Below, piece after piece: positions 1 to 7,974 of a DNA stretch of 64,000 bases. Every line of letters begins with the position of its first letter. Positions within the stretch are counted from its first letter, which is position 1. A program made the position numbers and the translations under genes. The DNA is taken from the NCBI GenBank assembly GCA_004557735.1, contig SFFV01000001.1:62001-126000 (forward strand), written 5' to 3'. The notes below the pieces were generated by a model that was not told the origin of the DNA, searched no databases, and was given only the letters and a program-made list of their open reading frames with translations. This stretch comes from Clostridiales bacterium. Its GTDB lineage: Bacteria; Bacillota; Clostridia; Oscillospirales; Oscillospiraceae.

Positions 1-1
1 G

Positions 2-1003
2 GCGGTCCGCGTCGCCATCGGCGAAGCGTTCGGTCTGCGGCCGGGCGAAAACGCCATGGGCAAAATGGTCGCCGCGCTCCGGCTCATGGGCGCGGCCGAG
101 GTGTTCGATACCTCGTTCGCCGCCGATCTCACCACGGTCGTTGAGGCAAAGGAGTTCATGGACCGCCTGAAAAACGGCGGCACGTTCCCGATGTTCACCT
201 CCTGCTGCCCGGCGTGGGTCAAGTATGTCGAATATCAGCGCCCCGAGCTTCTCCGCCACATTTCCTCCTGCAAGTCCCCGATGGAGATGTTCGCCGCCGT
301 GCTGCGCGATCATTACGAAAAGAACGGCGACGGCCGTGAGGTATACCATGTCGCCGTCATGCCGTGCACCGCGAAAAAAGGCGAGGCAAAGCGTGAGGAG
401 TTCACCCACAACGGCAAGCCCGACGTGGACGCCGTGCTCACGACGATCGAGCTTATCAACATGATCAAGGAGAGCGGCATCGACTTCGCCAATCTTGAGG
501 ATGAAGCGGTGGATATGCCGTTCGGCATCACGACCGGCTCCGGCGTCATTTTCGGCGCGACCGGCGGCGTGGCGGAGGCGGTCGCGCGCTGCTGCTGCCC
601 GGACAAATCCAAAAACGCGGCGATGGCCATTGAGTATTCGGGCCTTCGCGGCGTGGACGGCGTGCGCGTGGCGAGCATGCTTGTCGGCGAGCGTACGATC
701 CGCATCGCGGTGTGCAACGGCCTTCTCAATGCCCAGAAGCTCATCGACGAGATCGAGACCGGGCGCGAATACTTTGATCTTATCGAGGTCATGACCTGCC
801 GCGCCGGCTGCGTCGGCGGCGCCGGTCAGCCGCACGGCCTTACGAAGGATAAGTACGACCGCGCCGCCGGCCTCTACAACGCCGACAAGACCGCCCTCAT
901 CAAGCGCAGCGAGCAAAACCCCGTCATCGAAACGCTCCTGCACGACATCGGCGAGCGCGAGCACGAGCTGCTCCATGTCCACTACAAGGGCCGCGATTTC
1001 TGA
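2..1003 (+). CDS. [FeFe]-hydrogenase, C-terminal part (5' end outside window)
   Basis: Carries the H-cluster domain of an iron-only hydrogenase, which makes or oxidises H2 with ferredoxin or a partner flavoprotein in the cytoplasm. The frame is open from base 2, so the N-terminus and any N-terminal Fe-S domains lie upstream. All three H-cluster motifs are visible: TSCCPAW near residue 65 of the fragment, MPCTAKKGEA near 120 and EVMTCRAGCVGGAGQP near 262. The C-terminus HELLHVHYKGRDF is typical of the family. An in-frame ATG at 56 is internal because conserved sequence (VRVAIGEAFG) precedes it. Whether it is monomeric or the catalytic subunit of a bifurcating HydABC complex cannot be told from this fragment. 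A strong hairpin follows the stop. Confidence 0.96.
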   Translation, partial: AVRVAIGEAFGLRPGENAMGKMVAALRLMGAAEVFDTSFAADLTTVVEAKEFMDRLKNGGTFPMFTSCCPAWVKYVEYQRPELLRHISSCKSPMEMFAAVLRDHYEKNGDGREVYHVAVMPCTAKKGEAKREEFTHNGKPDVDAVLTTIELINMIKESGIDFANLEDEAVDMPFGITTGSGVIFGATGGVAEAVARCCCPDKSKNAAMAIEYSGLRGVDGVRVASMLVGERTIRIAVCNGLLNAQKLIDEIETGREYFDLIEVMTCRAGCVGGAGQPHGLTKDKYDRAAGLYNADKTALIKRSEQNPVIETLLHDIGEREHELLHVHYKGRDF

Positions 1004-1022
1004 AAAGCTTAAAGCTTACAGC

Positions 1023-1065
1023 GCAAAACGTCCGGAGGACATTCTCCGGACGTTTTGCATTTTAT
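1023..1065 (+). terminator. Intrinsic terminator after hydrogenase
   Basis: A perfect 15-bp stem (1023-1037 with 1044-1058), 6-nt loop, followed by CATTTTATT. It lies between the plus-strand hydrogenase and the convergent minus-strand asparaginase, so it probably serves mainly the hydrogenase. Confidence 0.88.
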
Positions 1066-1073
1066 TCTTAAAA

Positions 1074-2066
1074 TCAGAGCCGGTCGTTGCCGACGGGGGC
1101 AAGAAAGAGCTTTCGAAACTCCGCGTCGTCGGCGGAGTTGGCAAGCGCCCACTCGACCTTGGCGACGACCGCCTCGGTCGTCATGGTATAGGCTTCGAGC
1201 AGCTCATACTTTTTCTTGATGCGAAAGCCCACGCGGTAAAGCTCCATGTCGCTGCCCTCGTGGGAGACCTGCGTGGTGAAAATGACCTTCACATGGTTTC
1301 GCAGGAGATGGCCGATCTTCTCGGTGAACTCATCGTTATCGTAGTACGGCACGCCGCCGACGCCGAAGCTCTCAATGATAACGGCATGGGCATGCTCGGC
1401 GACATAGTCGAGAATGCCGGGCTCCATGCCGGGGATGAGCTTGATGACGCAGACGCGGCTGTCGAGCGCGTCATAAAACCGTACCGGGCCGGGGAACGAC
1501 TCGCGGATATAATAGCGCACCTCGCCGCCGCGGATAACGGCGACCTCCGGATAATCGATGCTCGAGAAGGCGTTGAAGCTGCGCGTGCGTGTTTTCTGCG
1601 CGCGGTTGGCGCAGATCACTTTGTTGTCGAATACAAGATGGATGCCGCAGGCGTCGTCATCGGCGGCATAGGTGATCGCGCTGCGCAGATTTTCCCGCGC
1701 GTCGGTATCGCGCGCGTAGATGGACACCTGCGAGCCGGTCAGCACGACGGGCTTCGGGCTGTTCTGGATGAGATAATAGAGCGTCGCTGCGGCATAGGCC
1801 ATCGTGTCGGTGCCGTGGGTGATGACAAAGCCGTCGTAGCTTTCATATTCTTCCCGGATGATCTTCACAAGCTCGACCCAGTTTTGCGGGCGCATGTTTG
1901 TGCTGTCCAGATTAAAGGGCTGCACCGTGTCGATCTCGCAGAGAGAACGCACCTCGGGGATGCATTGGAGCAGCTCCTCGCTCGTCAGCTCCGGCGTCAG
2001 TCCGTCCTCCGCCGGGCGTGAGGCGATCGTGCCTCCGGTGGCGATCAGCAAAAGTTTTTTGCTCAT
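1074..2066 (-). CDS. ansA: Type I L-asparaginase
   Basis: Hydrolyses L-asparagine to aspartate and ammonia. The 330 residues match cytoplasmic type I asparaginases, and no signal peptide is present. Threonine-nucleophile motifs are visible: TGGTIAS at residues 10-16 and HGTDTM at 84-89. It is the last gene of a minus-strand operon. Its ATG overlaps the stop of the GntR regulator by 4 nt (ATGA), with GGAGG just upstream inside that gene. The position after an ABC transporter and a YtrA-type regulator is unusual for this enzyme and suggests its expression follows whatever signal the regulator senses. Paralogous use on glutamine cannot be excluded. Confidence 0.93.
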   Translation of the reverse strand: MSKKLLLIATGGTIASRPAEDGLTPELTSEELLQCIPEVRSLCEIDTVQPFNLDSTNMRPQNWVELVKIIREEYESYDGFVITHGTDTMAYAAATLYYLIQNSPKPVVLTGSQVSIYARDTDARENLRSAITYAADDDACGIHLVFDNKVICANRAQKTRTRSFNAFSSIDYPEVAVIRGGEVRYYIRESFPGPVRFYDALDSRVCVIKLIPGMEPGILDYVAEHAHAVIIESFGVGGVPYYDNDEFTEKIGHLLRNHVKVIFTTQVSHEGSDMELYRVGFRIKKKYELLEAYTMTTEAVVAKVEWALANSADDAEFRKLFLAPVGNDRL

Positions 2067-2443
2067 GCGTTTTCCTCCTTCATCAGCTCGCGCAGCAGCG
2101 CCGCCGCTTCCTCCCCGGATGCGCCGACAGCCGCGCAGAATTGCGCGGCGTCGGTGAGCTTTTCTTTTAAAATGGCGCGGCGGAGCGCCGCTTTTTCTTC
2201 CTCCCCGAGCGCAGCGGCAAACGTCCCGCGCCCGACGGCAGTGTGGATAAACCCGTCCCGCTCCAGCTCTTCCCAGGCGCGCCGCACCGAGATCAGACTG
2301 ACGGAGAGCTCCTGCGCCACGGTCCGTATCGGCGGCAGAACCTCGCCTGGCGCCACGTCGCCGCGCAATATCTGCGCAGCAAGCTGATCATACATCTGCC
2401 GGTAGAGCGGAAGCGGCGATGTATTTGTCACAGTCAGCTTCAC
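2063..2443 (-). CDS. GntR-family transcriptional regulator, YtrA type
   Basis: A short (126 aa) GntR protein: winged helix-turn-helix over about residues 10-78 (PPIRTVAQELSVSLISVRRAWEELERDGFI) and only about 45 residues after it. That small C-terminal part defines the YtrA subfamily, which typically represses a linked ABC-2 type transporter. It sits third in its operon and overlaps both neighbours by 4 nt (2440-2443 and 2063-2066). The operon promoter carries a perfect 9-bp inverted repeat over its -10 box (3966-3990), the expected place for autorepression. The inducer is unknown; in other YtrA systems it is often cell-wall-active compounds. Confidence 0.92.
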   Translation of the reverse strand: MKLTVTNTSPLPLYRQMYDQLAAQILRGDVAPGEVLPPIRTVAQELSVSLISVRRAWEELERDGFIHTAVGRGTFAAALGEEEKAALRRAILKEKLTDAAQFCAAVGASGEEAAALLRELMKEENA

Positions 2444-3093
2444 AGATCCACCTTTTCAAACCGCCCAGCGCTGATCTTCGCCGAGAGAAGCGTAAGCGCC
2501 GCCCAGAGAATGACCCCGGCGAACAGCACCGGGAGCTGACGGAGCTGTTCGCTCTTCCCCAGAGCGTCGAGGTACGCGCTGACCGGCGATGGGATGTATT
2601 GCGCAAACGCTTCGGCGGCGATAATATAGAGGAACATGAACACACCGCCCCAAAGGAACGCCTTCCCCTCGCTCCGCCCGGTTTTATAAAACACCGGGAA
2701 GAAAATCAGGTTGAAGCCGCCGTACATCAGCATCGAAAGGCCGAAAAACGCCACGTTCGGCTCAATTCCGGCGTTGTTTCCCCCCACGGGATTGATTTTC
2801 ACGGAGAGAACCGCGAACGGGACGGCGATGAGAATGTTGGCAAGCTCCAAAAGCGCCGCGGCGAGCACGCGCGCGCGCACCACGTCGCCCTTGCGCACCG
2901 GAAGCAGCGCCGAATAGAAAATGTCGTTTTCGGCGCGGTTGGTCTTAAACGTGAGAAACAGACCGAGCGTCAGATAGAAAAAGCTGACATAATAGGGATA
3001 CGACGGCACGAGCAGCAGCGCCGAGAGCAGGAAGAATACGTACACGCTCGGATGGATGGCGAGCCGGAACTCCTTGTACAGCAGGTTTTTCAT
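2440..3093 (-). CDS. ABC-2 type permease of the YtrA-linked transporter
   Basis: A 217-residue integral membrane protein with about six hydrophobic segments, starting with a short cytoplasmic N-terminus (MKNLLYKEF) common in ABC2_membrane_5-like permeases. It follows directly on the ATPase gene with a 4-nt overlap, so the two should form one transporter of two permeases and two ATPases. No solute-binding protein is present, which fits an exporter or a sensing/detoxification pump rather than an importer. The substrate cannot be inferred from sequence. Confidence 0.88.
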   Translation of the reverse strand: MKNLLYKEFRLAIHPSVYVFFLLSALLLVPSYPYYVSFFYLTLGLFLTFKTNRAENDIFYSALLPVRKGDVVRARVLAAALLELANILIAVPFAVLSVKINPVGGNNAGIEPNVAFFGLSMLMYGGFNLIFFPVFYKTGRSEGKAFLWGGVFMFLYIIAAEAFAQYIPSPVSAYLDALGKSEQLRQLPVLFAGVILWAALTLLSAKISAGRFEKVDL

Positions 3094-3938
3094 TCTCTCC
3101 CCTCCCGTTCGATGTGAATCATAATCTCCTCCATGCCGATGGGTTCGGCCGCAAGCCCGGACGAGATCGCATCCTCCGTTTTCATCATCGCTTCAAAGCC
3201 GAAGCTCTGCTCGCGCAGACCGATGGCGCTCTCGCGCACGGCGTCCGTCAGCTCGCCGCGGCCGCCGGTCACCTTGCGGTAATCGTCGGTGAAGCTGTCG
3301 CGGTCGGTGCTCGTGAGGATCTTTCCGGCATGGATATAGGTGATGAGATCGGCGCACTTTTCCAGATCGGATATAATATGTGTGGAAAACAGGATGCTGC
3401 GCTCCCCGTTTGCGACGGTGTCGCGGAAAATGTCCAGAAGCTCGTCGCGGCTCACCGGATCAAGACCGCTCGTCGGCTCGTCAAGGACGAGCAGGCGCGC
3501 CCCGTGCGAGAGCGCAAGCGCCAGCGTGAACTTGACCCACATGCCGGTGGACAGCTCGCGCACACGCTTCGACTCGTCGAGCGAGAATCGCTTCATGTAA
3601 TCCCGGTAGGCGGCGTCGTCCCAGCACTCATAAAACCGCGCCGTGACTGCCGCCACATCGCGCAGGCTCTTTGAGCCGTAATACCGCGCGTCGCCCAGCA
3701 CCACGCCGAGCTGCTGGCGGCAGGCCGATTCCTTTTTCCGGAAGTCCATGCCGAACATCTCCACCGCACCGCCGTCCGGATGGACGAGACCGAGCATGCT
3801 TTTGAGCGTCGTCGTCTTTCCCGCGCCGTTGCGCCCAATGAACCCCATGATGTATCCGCTCTCCAAAGAGAACGAGACACGATCCAGCGTAAACCCCGGA
3901 TACGTTTTACAAAGATCGCGCACGGACAAAAGCTCCAT
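3090..3938 (-). CDS. ABC transporter ATP-binding protein (YtrA-linked)
   Basis: ATPase of an ABC-2 exporter, 282 aa. Walker A GRNGAGKT is at residues 35-42, with signature region LSTGMWVKF, Walker B LLVLDEPTSGLD and H-loop FSTHI. The C-terminal ~80 residues extend beyond the nucleotide-binding core, as in BcrA/YtrB-like proteins. The start was set at 3938 because GGAGG lies 8 nt upstream and because the earlier in-frame ATGs at 3989 and 3980 fall in the promoter/operator. First gene of the operon ATPase, permease, regulator, asparaginase. Confidence 0.94.
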   Translation of the reverse strand: MELLSVRDLCKTYPGFTLDRVSFSLESGYIMGFIGRNGAGKTTTLKSMLGLVHPDGGAVEMFGMDFRKKESACRQQLGVVLGDARYYGSKSLRDVAAVTARFYECWDDAAYRDYMKRFSLDESKRVRELSTGMWVKFTLALALSHGARLLVLDEPTSGLDPVSRDELLDIFRDTVANGERSILFSTHIISDLEKCADLITYIHAGKILTSTDRDSFTDDYRKVTGGRGELTDAVRESAIGLREQSFGFEAMMKTEDAISSGLAAEPIGMEEIMIHIEREGRE

Positions 3939-3965
3939 CGCGCATTCCTCCCCGTCGGATGATTT

Positions 3966-3990
3966 ATTGTGTATGCTCATTATACACAAT
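3966..3990 (-). promoter_or_regulatory. Probable YtrA-type operator
   Basis: A perfect 9-bp inverted repeat with a 7-nt spacer (ATTGTGTAT-7-ATACACAAT) overlaps the -10 box and start region of the ABC/GntR/ansA operon. YtrA-family regulators bind GTGTA...TACAC-type palindromes, so this is the natural target of the GntR protein encoded in the same operon. That it is bound is inference. Confidence 0.8.
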
Positions 3991-4006
3991 CAGATTGATC
4001 TGTCAA
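3979..4006 (-). promoter_or_regulatory. Sigma-A promoter of the ABC-GntR-ansA operon
   Basis: Perfect consensus boxes on the minus strand: TTGACA at 4001-4006, a 16-nt spacer and TATAAT at 3979-3984. Transcription should start near 3972, about 33 nt before the chosen ATG at 3938. A promoter this strong implies tight repression in the off state. Confidence 0.9.
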
Positions 4007-4015
4007 GTCTCCGCC

Positions 4016-4043
4016 TTGCCCCGCGGCAAAAAACTGTTATAAT
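4016..4043 (+). promoter_or_regulatory. Promoter of the Suv3-like helicase gene
   Basis: TTGCCC at 4016-4021, 16-nt spacer, TATAAT at 4038-4043. The start point would be near 4050, which rules out the in-frame TTG at 4047 as translation start. It is divergent from the operon promoter at 3979-4006, with only 9 nt between the two -35 boxes. Confidence 0.7.
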
Positions 4044-4076
4044 ATATTGGCGATTTTTCAAGGAGAAACAGAACAA

Positions 4077-6296
4077 GTGAGTAAAAACGCGAAATTATGG
4101 ACAGCGGGCACGCTCAAAAGCCGCGGCTGGACGGAGGAGCTGATCGCCTCGCTCCTGCCAAAGCCGCAGCGCCTCTACCGCAACGGCCGCCGCGTGCGAG
4201 CATGGCACACGGACGATATCCGGCGCGCCGAGCAGAGCGAGAGCTTCCGCTCGCTGCGCGCGACAGCCGCGGCGGATGCGGAAAGCGTGCCGGACGGCGC
4301 GGCGCTTGCCGCGGCGGCGAAGCTTCTGCAAAGCGCGTGGGATACCGCCGCGCTTGCCGAAGGTCAGGCGGCGGCGCTTGCCGCGCGCTACCATGAGGCG
4401 ATCCTCCGCCAGATCCCGGCCGTCGGATTTGCCAAGCGGCTGCGGCCGGGGCAGAGCATCAGCTATATCGAGCATTTTCTGCATCTTGAGACCGGCGGCG
4501 GCGCCGAGCCGCTCGGCGCGACGCTCCGCCGGTTCGTGACCGCCGCGCCGTGGCTCGGCGCGAATACAGCCTCTCCGCTCGCCGGGAAGCTCTCCGCGCG
4601 CTATGCCGCGACTCTGCTTGCGGTCAGCGCGCGGGATATTGCCGCCTTTGCCGCCGCGCAGCCGGAGGCAAACGTGGAAGGACTTCTTGAAAAGGGAGCC
4701 TTTCCGGTGCAGGAGCTTCTGCTGCATCCGCTCTCCTACCTCTATTCGGTCTTTTATATCCCGCGCGCGATCCGATCGAGCCTGAAGCTGCTCGTTGCGC
4801 TCAATCCGAAGGACGAGTACCCGGAGGCGCGCGCCATGCATCGCCGCTTTATCCTTCACATCGGCGGGACGAACACCGGCAAGACGTACGCCGGGTTTGA
4901 GCGGCTGCGCAAAGCCGGGACGGGCGTATATCTTGCCCCGCTCCGCCTGCTCGCGCTCGAAGCGCAGGAGCGGCTGCTCGATCTCGGCGTTGCGTGTTCG
5001 CTCACGACCGGCGAGGAGGAGGACCGCCGCGAGGAGGATACCCACGTCGCCGCCACGGCGGAGAAGCTTGATCTCTCCGCGCGGTACGACGTGGCAGTGA
5101 TCGATGAGTGCCAGATGATCGCCGACCGGGAACGCGGCTTTGCATGGACGCGTGCTATCCTCGGTGTTCTCGCGCCGGAGGTGCATCTCTGCGCCGCGCC
5201 CGAGGCGCGCGATCTTCTCATCCGCATCATTGAGAGCACCGGCGACACGTGGGAGGAGATTCGCCATCTGCGCAAAACGCCGCTTGTGTGCATGCGCCGG
5301 GAGATCGACTTTGACGACGTAAAACCCGGTGACGCGCTCATCACCTTCTCAAAGCTCGGCGTTCTCTCCGTGGCCGAGGATCTTCGTGCGCACGGGAAGG
5401 AGCCCGCCATCATCTACGGCGCGCTCCCCTACTCCACGCGGCGGCGGCAAATGGAGGGCTTTCTCGAAGGGCGGATGCAGTATGTCGTCTCGACCGATGC
5501 CATCGGCATGGGGCTGAATCTCCCCATCCGGCGCGTGATCTTTCTCGACACACGGAAGTTTGACGGCGTGGAGCGGCGCGATCTCAAGCCCGCCGAAATC
5601 CAGCAGATCGCCGGGCGCGCCGGGCGCTACGGTATGTACGACAAGGGCTACGTCGGCGCAACGGAGAATCTGGAGTTTATCCGCGAAGGGCTGGAAGCGG
5701 CCGTGCCGCCGCTCGAAACGGCGATAGCCGGGTTCTCCGAGCTCGTATTGCAGGTTGAGCACGATCTTCTCGAGGTGCTGACCGAGTGGAACAAAATGCC
5801 GACCGCCGCGCCGTATGCGAAGCTCGACGTCAGCCGCTATATCGCTCTCATAGGCAAGGTGCGGCAGGAGGGCTTTTCGCTCACGCGCGAGCAGGAGCTG
5901 CGGTGCGCAAACATCCCGTTTGACGAGACGGAGGATGAGCTTCTCGAGCTGTTCTTCTCGTTCCTGCGCCGCTTCCGGGAGGGCCAGCCGCTCTCCTGCC
6001 CGGAGCTTCCCGAGGGATACGCGCCCACGCTCCCGCAGCTTGAGCAATACTGCCGGAAGCTGGATCTCTATTTTTCGTTTTCCAAGGCGTTCGGATATCC
6101 GGTCGATCGCGACGCGCTCTATGAAAAGCGCGAGGACGCCGCCGAGAGCATCAACCGGATATTGCTATACAATCTCAAGAACAACATCCGCTTCTGCGCG
6201 CGCTGCGGCGCGGCGCTCCCGCTCCGCCAGAGCGGGCGGCTCTGCCAGAGCTGCTACCGAAAGATCAACGCCCTCCGCCGCCCGGCGCGGTGGTGA
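4077..6296 (+). CDS. Suv3-like DExH RNA helicase
   Basis: An ATP-dependent superfamily 2 helicase closely resembling the mitochondrial RNA-degradosome helicase Suv3/SUPV3L1. Visible motifs: Walker A GGTNTGKT near residue 263, motif II VIDECQMI near 342 (Suv3 has DEIQ), VSTDAIGMGLNLPI, and motif VI QIAGRAGRYG near 510. N-terminal ~60 residues form a basic domain with a GWTEELI motif, and the last ~40 residues hold a CxxC...CxxC zinc-ribbon-like knuckle (CARC/CQSC). The GTG at 4077 is chosen because AGGAG ends 11 nt upstream and the promoter excludes earlier starts. Length 739 aa, similar to Suv3. Monocistronic, closed by a hairpin. Likely role in RNA turnover; the partner nuclease is not in the window. 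Confidence 0.88.
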   Translation: MSKNAKLWTAGTLKSRGWTEELIASLLPKPQRLYRNGRRVRAWHTDDIRRAEQSESFRSLRATAAADAESVPDGAALAAAAKLLQSAWDTAALAEGQAAALAARYHEAILRQIPAVGFAKRLRPGQSISYIEHFLHLETGGGAEPLGATLRRFVTAAPWLGANTASPLAGKLSARYAATLLAVSARDIAAFAAAQPEANVEGLLEKGAFPVQELLLHPLSYLYSVFYIPRAIRSSLKLLVALNPKDEYPEARAMHRRFILHIGGTNTGKTYAGFERLRKAGTGVYLAPLRLLALEAQERLLDLGVACSLTTGEEEDRREEDTHVAATAEKLDLSARYDVAVIDECQMIADRERGFAWTRAILGVLAPEVHLCAAPEARDLLIRIIESTGDTWEEIRHLRKTPLVCMRREIDFDDVKPGDALITFSKLGVLSVAEDLRAHGKEPAIIYGALPYSTRRRQMEGFLEGRMQYVVSTDAIGMGLNLPIRRVIFLDTRKFDGVERRDLKPAEIQQIAGRAGRYGMYDKGYVGATENLEFIREGLEAAVPPLETAIAGFSELVLQVEHDLLEVLTEWNKMPTAAPYAKLDVSRYIALIGKVRQEGFSLTREQELRCANIPFDETEDELLELFFSFLRRFREGQPLSCPELPEGYAPTLPQLEQYCRKLDLYFSFSKAFGYPVDRDALYEKREDAAESINRILLYNLKNNIRFCARCGAALPLRQSGRLCQSCYRKINALRRPARW

Positions 6297-6302
6297 GAAT
6301 AA

Positions 6303-6340
6303 GCCGCGCCTCCCGGCTTTGGGAGGCGCGGCATATTTCC
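6303..6340. terminator. Bidirectional terminator between helicase and aro operon
   Basis: A perfect 12-bp G+C-rich stem (6303-6314 with 6321-6332), flanked by ATATTT on the plus side and TTATTCT on the minus side. It lies between convergent genes and can end both transcripts. Confidence 0.85.
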
Positions 6341-6343
6341 GGT

Positions 6344-7540
6344 TTATTCGGCTCTCAGGCCGTATTCGGCGGCGAGCCTGCCGAACGCTGGCAGAGCGCG
6401 GCGCAGCCGCTCCTCCGGCACGCAGTAGGCAAGGCGGGCGTAGCCCGGGCAGGCGAAATCGTCGCCCGGCACGAGCAGAAGATCGTGCGCCATCGCCTTT
6501 TTGCAGAAGGCGCGCGCATCCTCTTCCGGCGATTTTACAAAGAGATAAAAAGCCCCCTGCGGCTTCGCGCAGGAAAAGCCCAGCGCCGTGAGACCCTCGT
6601 ATATGAGATCACGGTTTTTCTTATACTCACGAAGCTCTCCCGTCTGGCCGAGGCACGCGGCGCATACGCGCTGGAAAAGCACCGGCGCGCAGACATATCC
6701 CAGCATCCGCCCCGCGCCGGAAACGGCAGCGCGAAGCGCGATGCGCTCCTTGCTCTCCGGCGGCACGGCGAGATAGCCGACGCGCTCGCCGGGCAGCGAG
6801 AGGGATTTGCTGAACGAGTAACAGTAGACCGTATCCGCGTAAAAGCCGGGGATATACGGTACGGCGTCGCCGTCGTAGACAAGATCGCGGTACGGCTCGT
6901 CGGCGAGAATGTAGATCGGATGGCCGTACTCCGCCGAGCGAGCGGTGAGCAGCGCGGCGATTTTCTTTATGCTCTCCTCCCCCAGCACAACGCCGGAGGG
7001 ATTGTTCGGAGAGTTCAGAATCACCAGCCACGTTTTCTCGTTCACCGCGGCGGCGAAGGCCTCATAGTCGAGCTGGAACGTTTCCGGCTCGGTGGATACC
7101 TCGCGCATGACGCCGCCGGCGGCCTCGGTATAGGTGCGGTATTCCGAAAAGTACGGCGTGAGCGTTATACACTCATCCCCCGGCGAGAGCAGCGCGCGGC
7201 ACCCGATGGCAAGGCCCGCCGAGGCGCCGCTCGTCATGTAAATATCCTCCGGCGCATAGGTCATGGAGAACGCGCTGTTGAGATAATCCGCCACAGCCTT
7301 GCGGACCTCCGGCAGCCCCTGATCGGGGCTGTAGGCGTGCAGCTGCGTGGGGGGCATTTCCTTCATAAGACGTTCCGCCGCTTCCTGCGCCGCTGCGGGC
7401 GGCGCAATGCTCGGCGAGCCGATGCTGAAATCGTAGACATTTTCCGCGCCGACCTCTTCGGCGCGGCGCATGGCGTAATCGGCGATCTCCCGGATGGGAT
7501 TGCCGGACGCGCCGAGCGCGTATACTTCGGATGGGATCAT
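6344..7540 (-). CDS. PLP-dependent class I/II aminotransferase, probably aromatic/aspartate
   Basis: Fold-type I aminotransferase, 398 aa. The substrate-side motif NSPNNPSG, the ADEPYRDLVY Asp-Tyr pair that contacts PLP, and the Schiff-base lysine in YSFSKSLSLPGERVGY (near residue 240) are all visible. As the last gene of the aromatic operon, overlapping aroQ by 4 nt, it probably converts phenylpyruvate and 4-hydroxyphenylpyruvate to Phe and Tyr; that step is otherwise missing from the operon. Sequence alone does not separate aromatic from aspartate or alanine specificity. Confidence 0.9.
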   Translation of the reverse strand: MIPSEVYALGASGNPIREIADYAMRRAEEVGAENVYDFSIGSPSIAPPAAAQEAAERLMKEMPPTQLHAYSPDQGLPEVRKAVADYLNSAFSMTYAPEDIYMTSGASAGLAIGCRALLSPGDECITLTPYFSEYRTYTEAAGGVMREVSTEPETFQLDYEAFAAAVNEKTWLVILNSPNNPSGVVLGEESIKKIAALLTARSAEYGHPIYILADEPYRDLVYDGDAVPYIPGFYADTVYCYSFSKSLSLPGERVGYLAVPPESKERIALRAAVSGAGRMLGYVCAPVLFQRVCAACLGQTGELREYKKNRDLIYEGLTALGFSCAKPQGAFYLFVKSPEEDARAFCKKAMAHDLLLVPGDDFACPGYARLAYCVPEERLRRALPAFGRLAAEYGLRAE

Positions 7541-7974
7541 ATGGTTTTCCCCCGGTTCACAAGATATTCGACCGCCCTCCGGTAGCCCTCAAAGCCCAGC
7601 CCGGCAAACGTCTTTTCGCACGCCATGCCTGCATAGGATACGTGCCGGAAGCTCTCTCGCTCCCGGATATCCGTGAGATGCACCTCCACGGCCGGGAGCG
7701 CAACGGCCTTGAGCGCGTCGAGAATGGCAACGCTCGTATGCGTATACGCCGCAGGGTTAATAACGATGCCGTCCATCCGTCCGAGAGCGGACTGGATGGC
7801 GTCTACGATCGCGCCCTCGTGGTTGGACTGGAAAAGCTCGCACTCTGCGCCAAGCTCCCGGCAGGATTCGCGGATATACGTTTCGAGCGCGGCAAAATCC
7901 CGTTTGCCGTAAAGCTCCGGCTCGCGCACGCCGAGAAGGTTCAGATTGGGCCCGTTGATGACAAGGAGCTTCAT
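7537..7974 (-). CDS. aroQ: 3-dehydroquinate dehydratase, type II
   Basis: Dehydrates 3-dehydroquinate to 3-dehydroshikimate, step 3 of the shikimate pathway. At 145 aa it is the usual length of the dodecameric type II enzyme. Signatures: NGPNLNLLG with the catalytic Tyr region at residues 6-24, SNHEG, the INPAAYTHTSVA loop and EVHLTDI. The start at 7974 is set by family alignment and the 4-nt ATGA overlap with the preceding aroE-aroK gene. Longer in-frame extensions upstream encode shadow sequence of that gene. Confidence 0.96.
   Translation of the reverse strand: MKLLVINGPNLNLLGVREPELYGKRDFAALETYIRESCRELGAECELFQSNHEGAIVDAIQSALGRMDGIVINPAAYTHTSVAILDALKAVALPAVEVHLTDIRERESFRHVSYAGMACEKTFAGLGFEGYRRAVEYLVNRGKTI

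Noticed and set aside
3939..3989. N-terminal extension of the ABC ATPase from ATGs at 3989 or 3980
   Set aside because: Those codons lie in the promoter/operator, upstream of or at the predicted transcription start.
4047..4076. TTG start for the Suv3-like helicase
   Set aside because: It precedes the predicted transcription start and overlaps the ribosome binding site region; GTG at 4077 fits.
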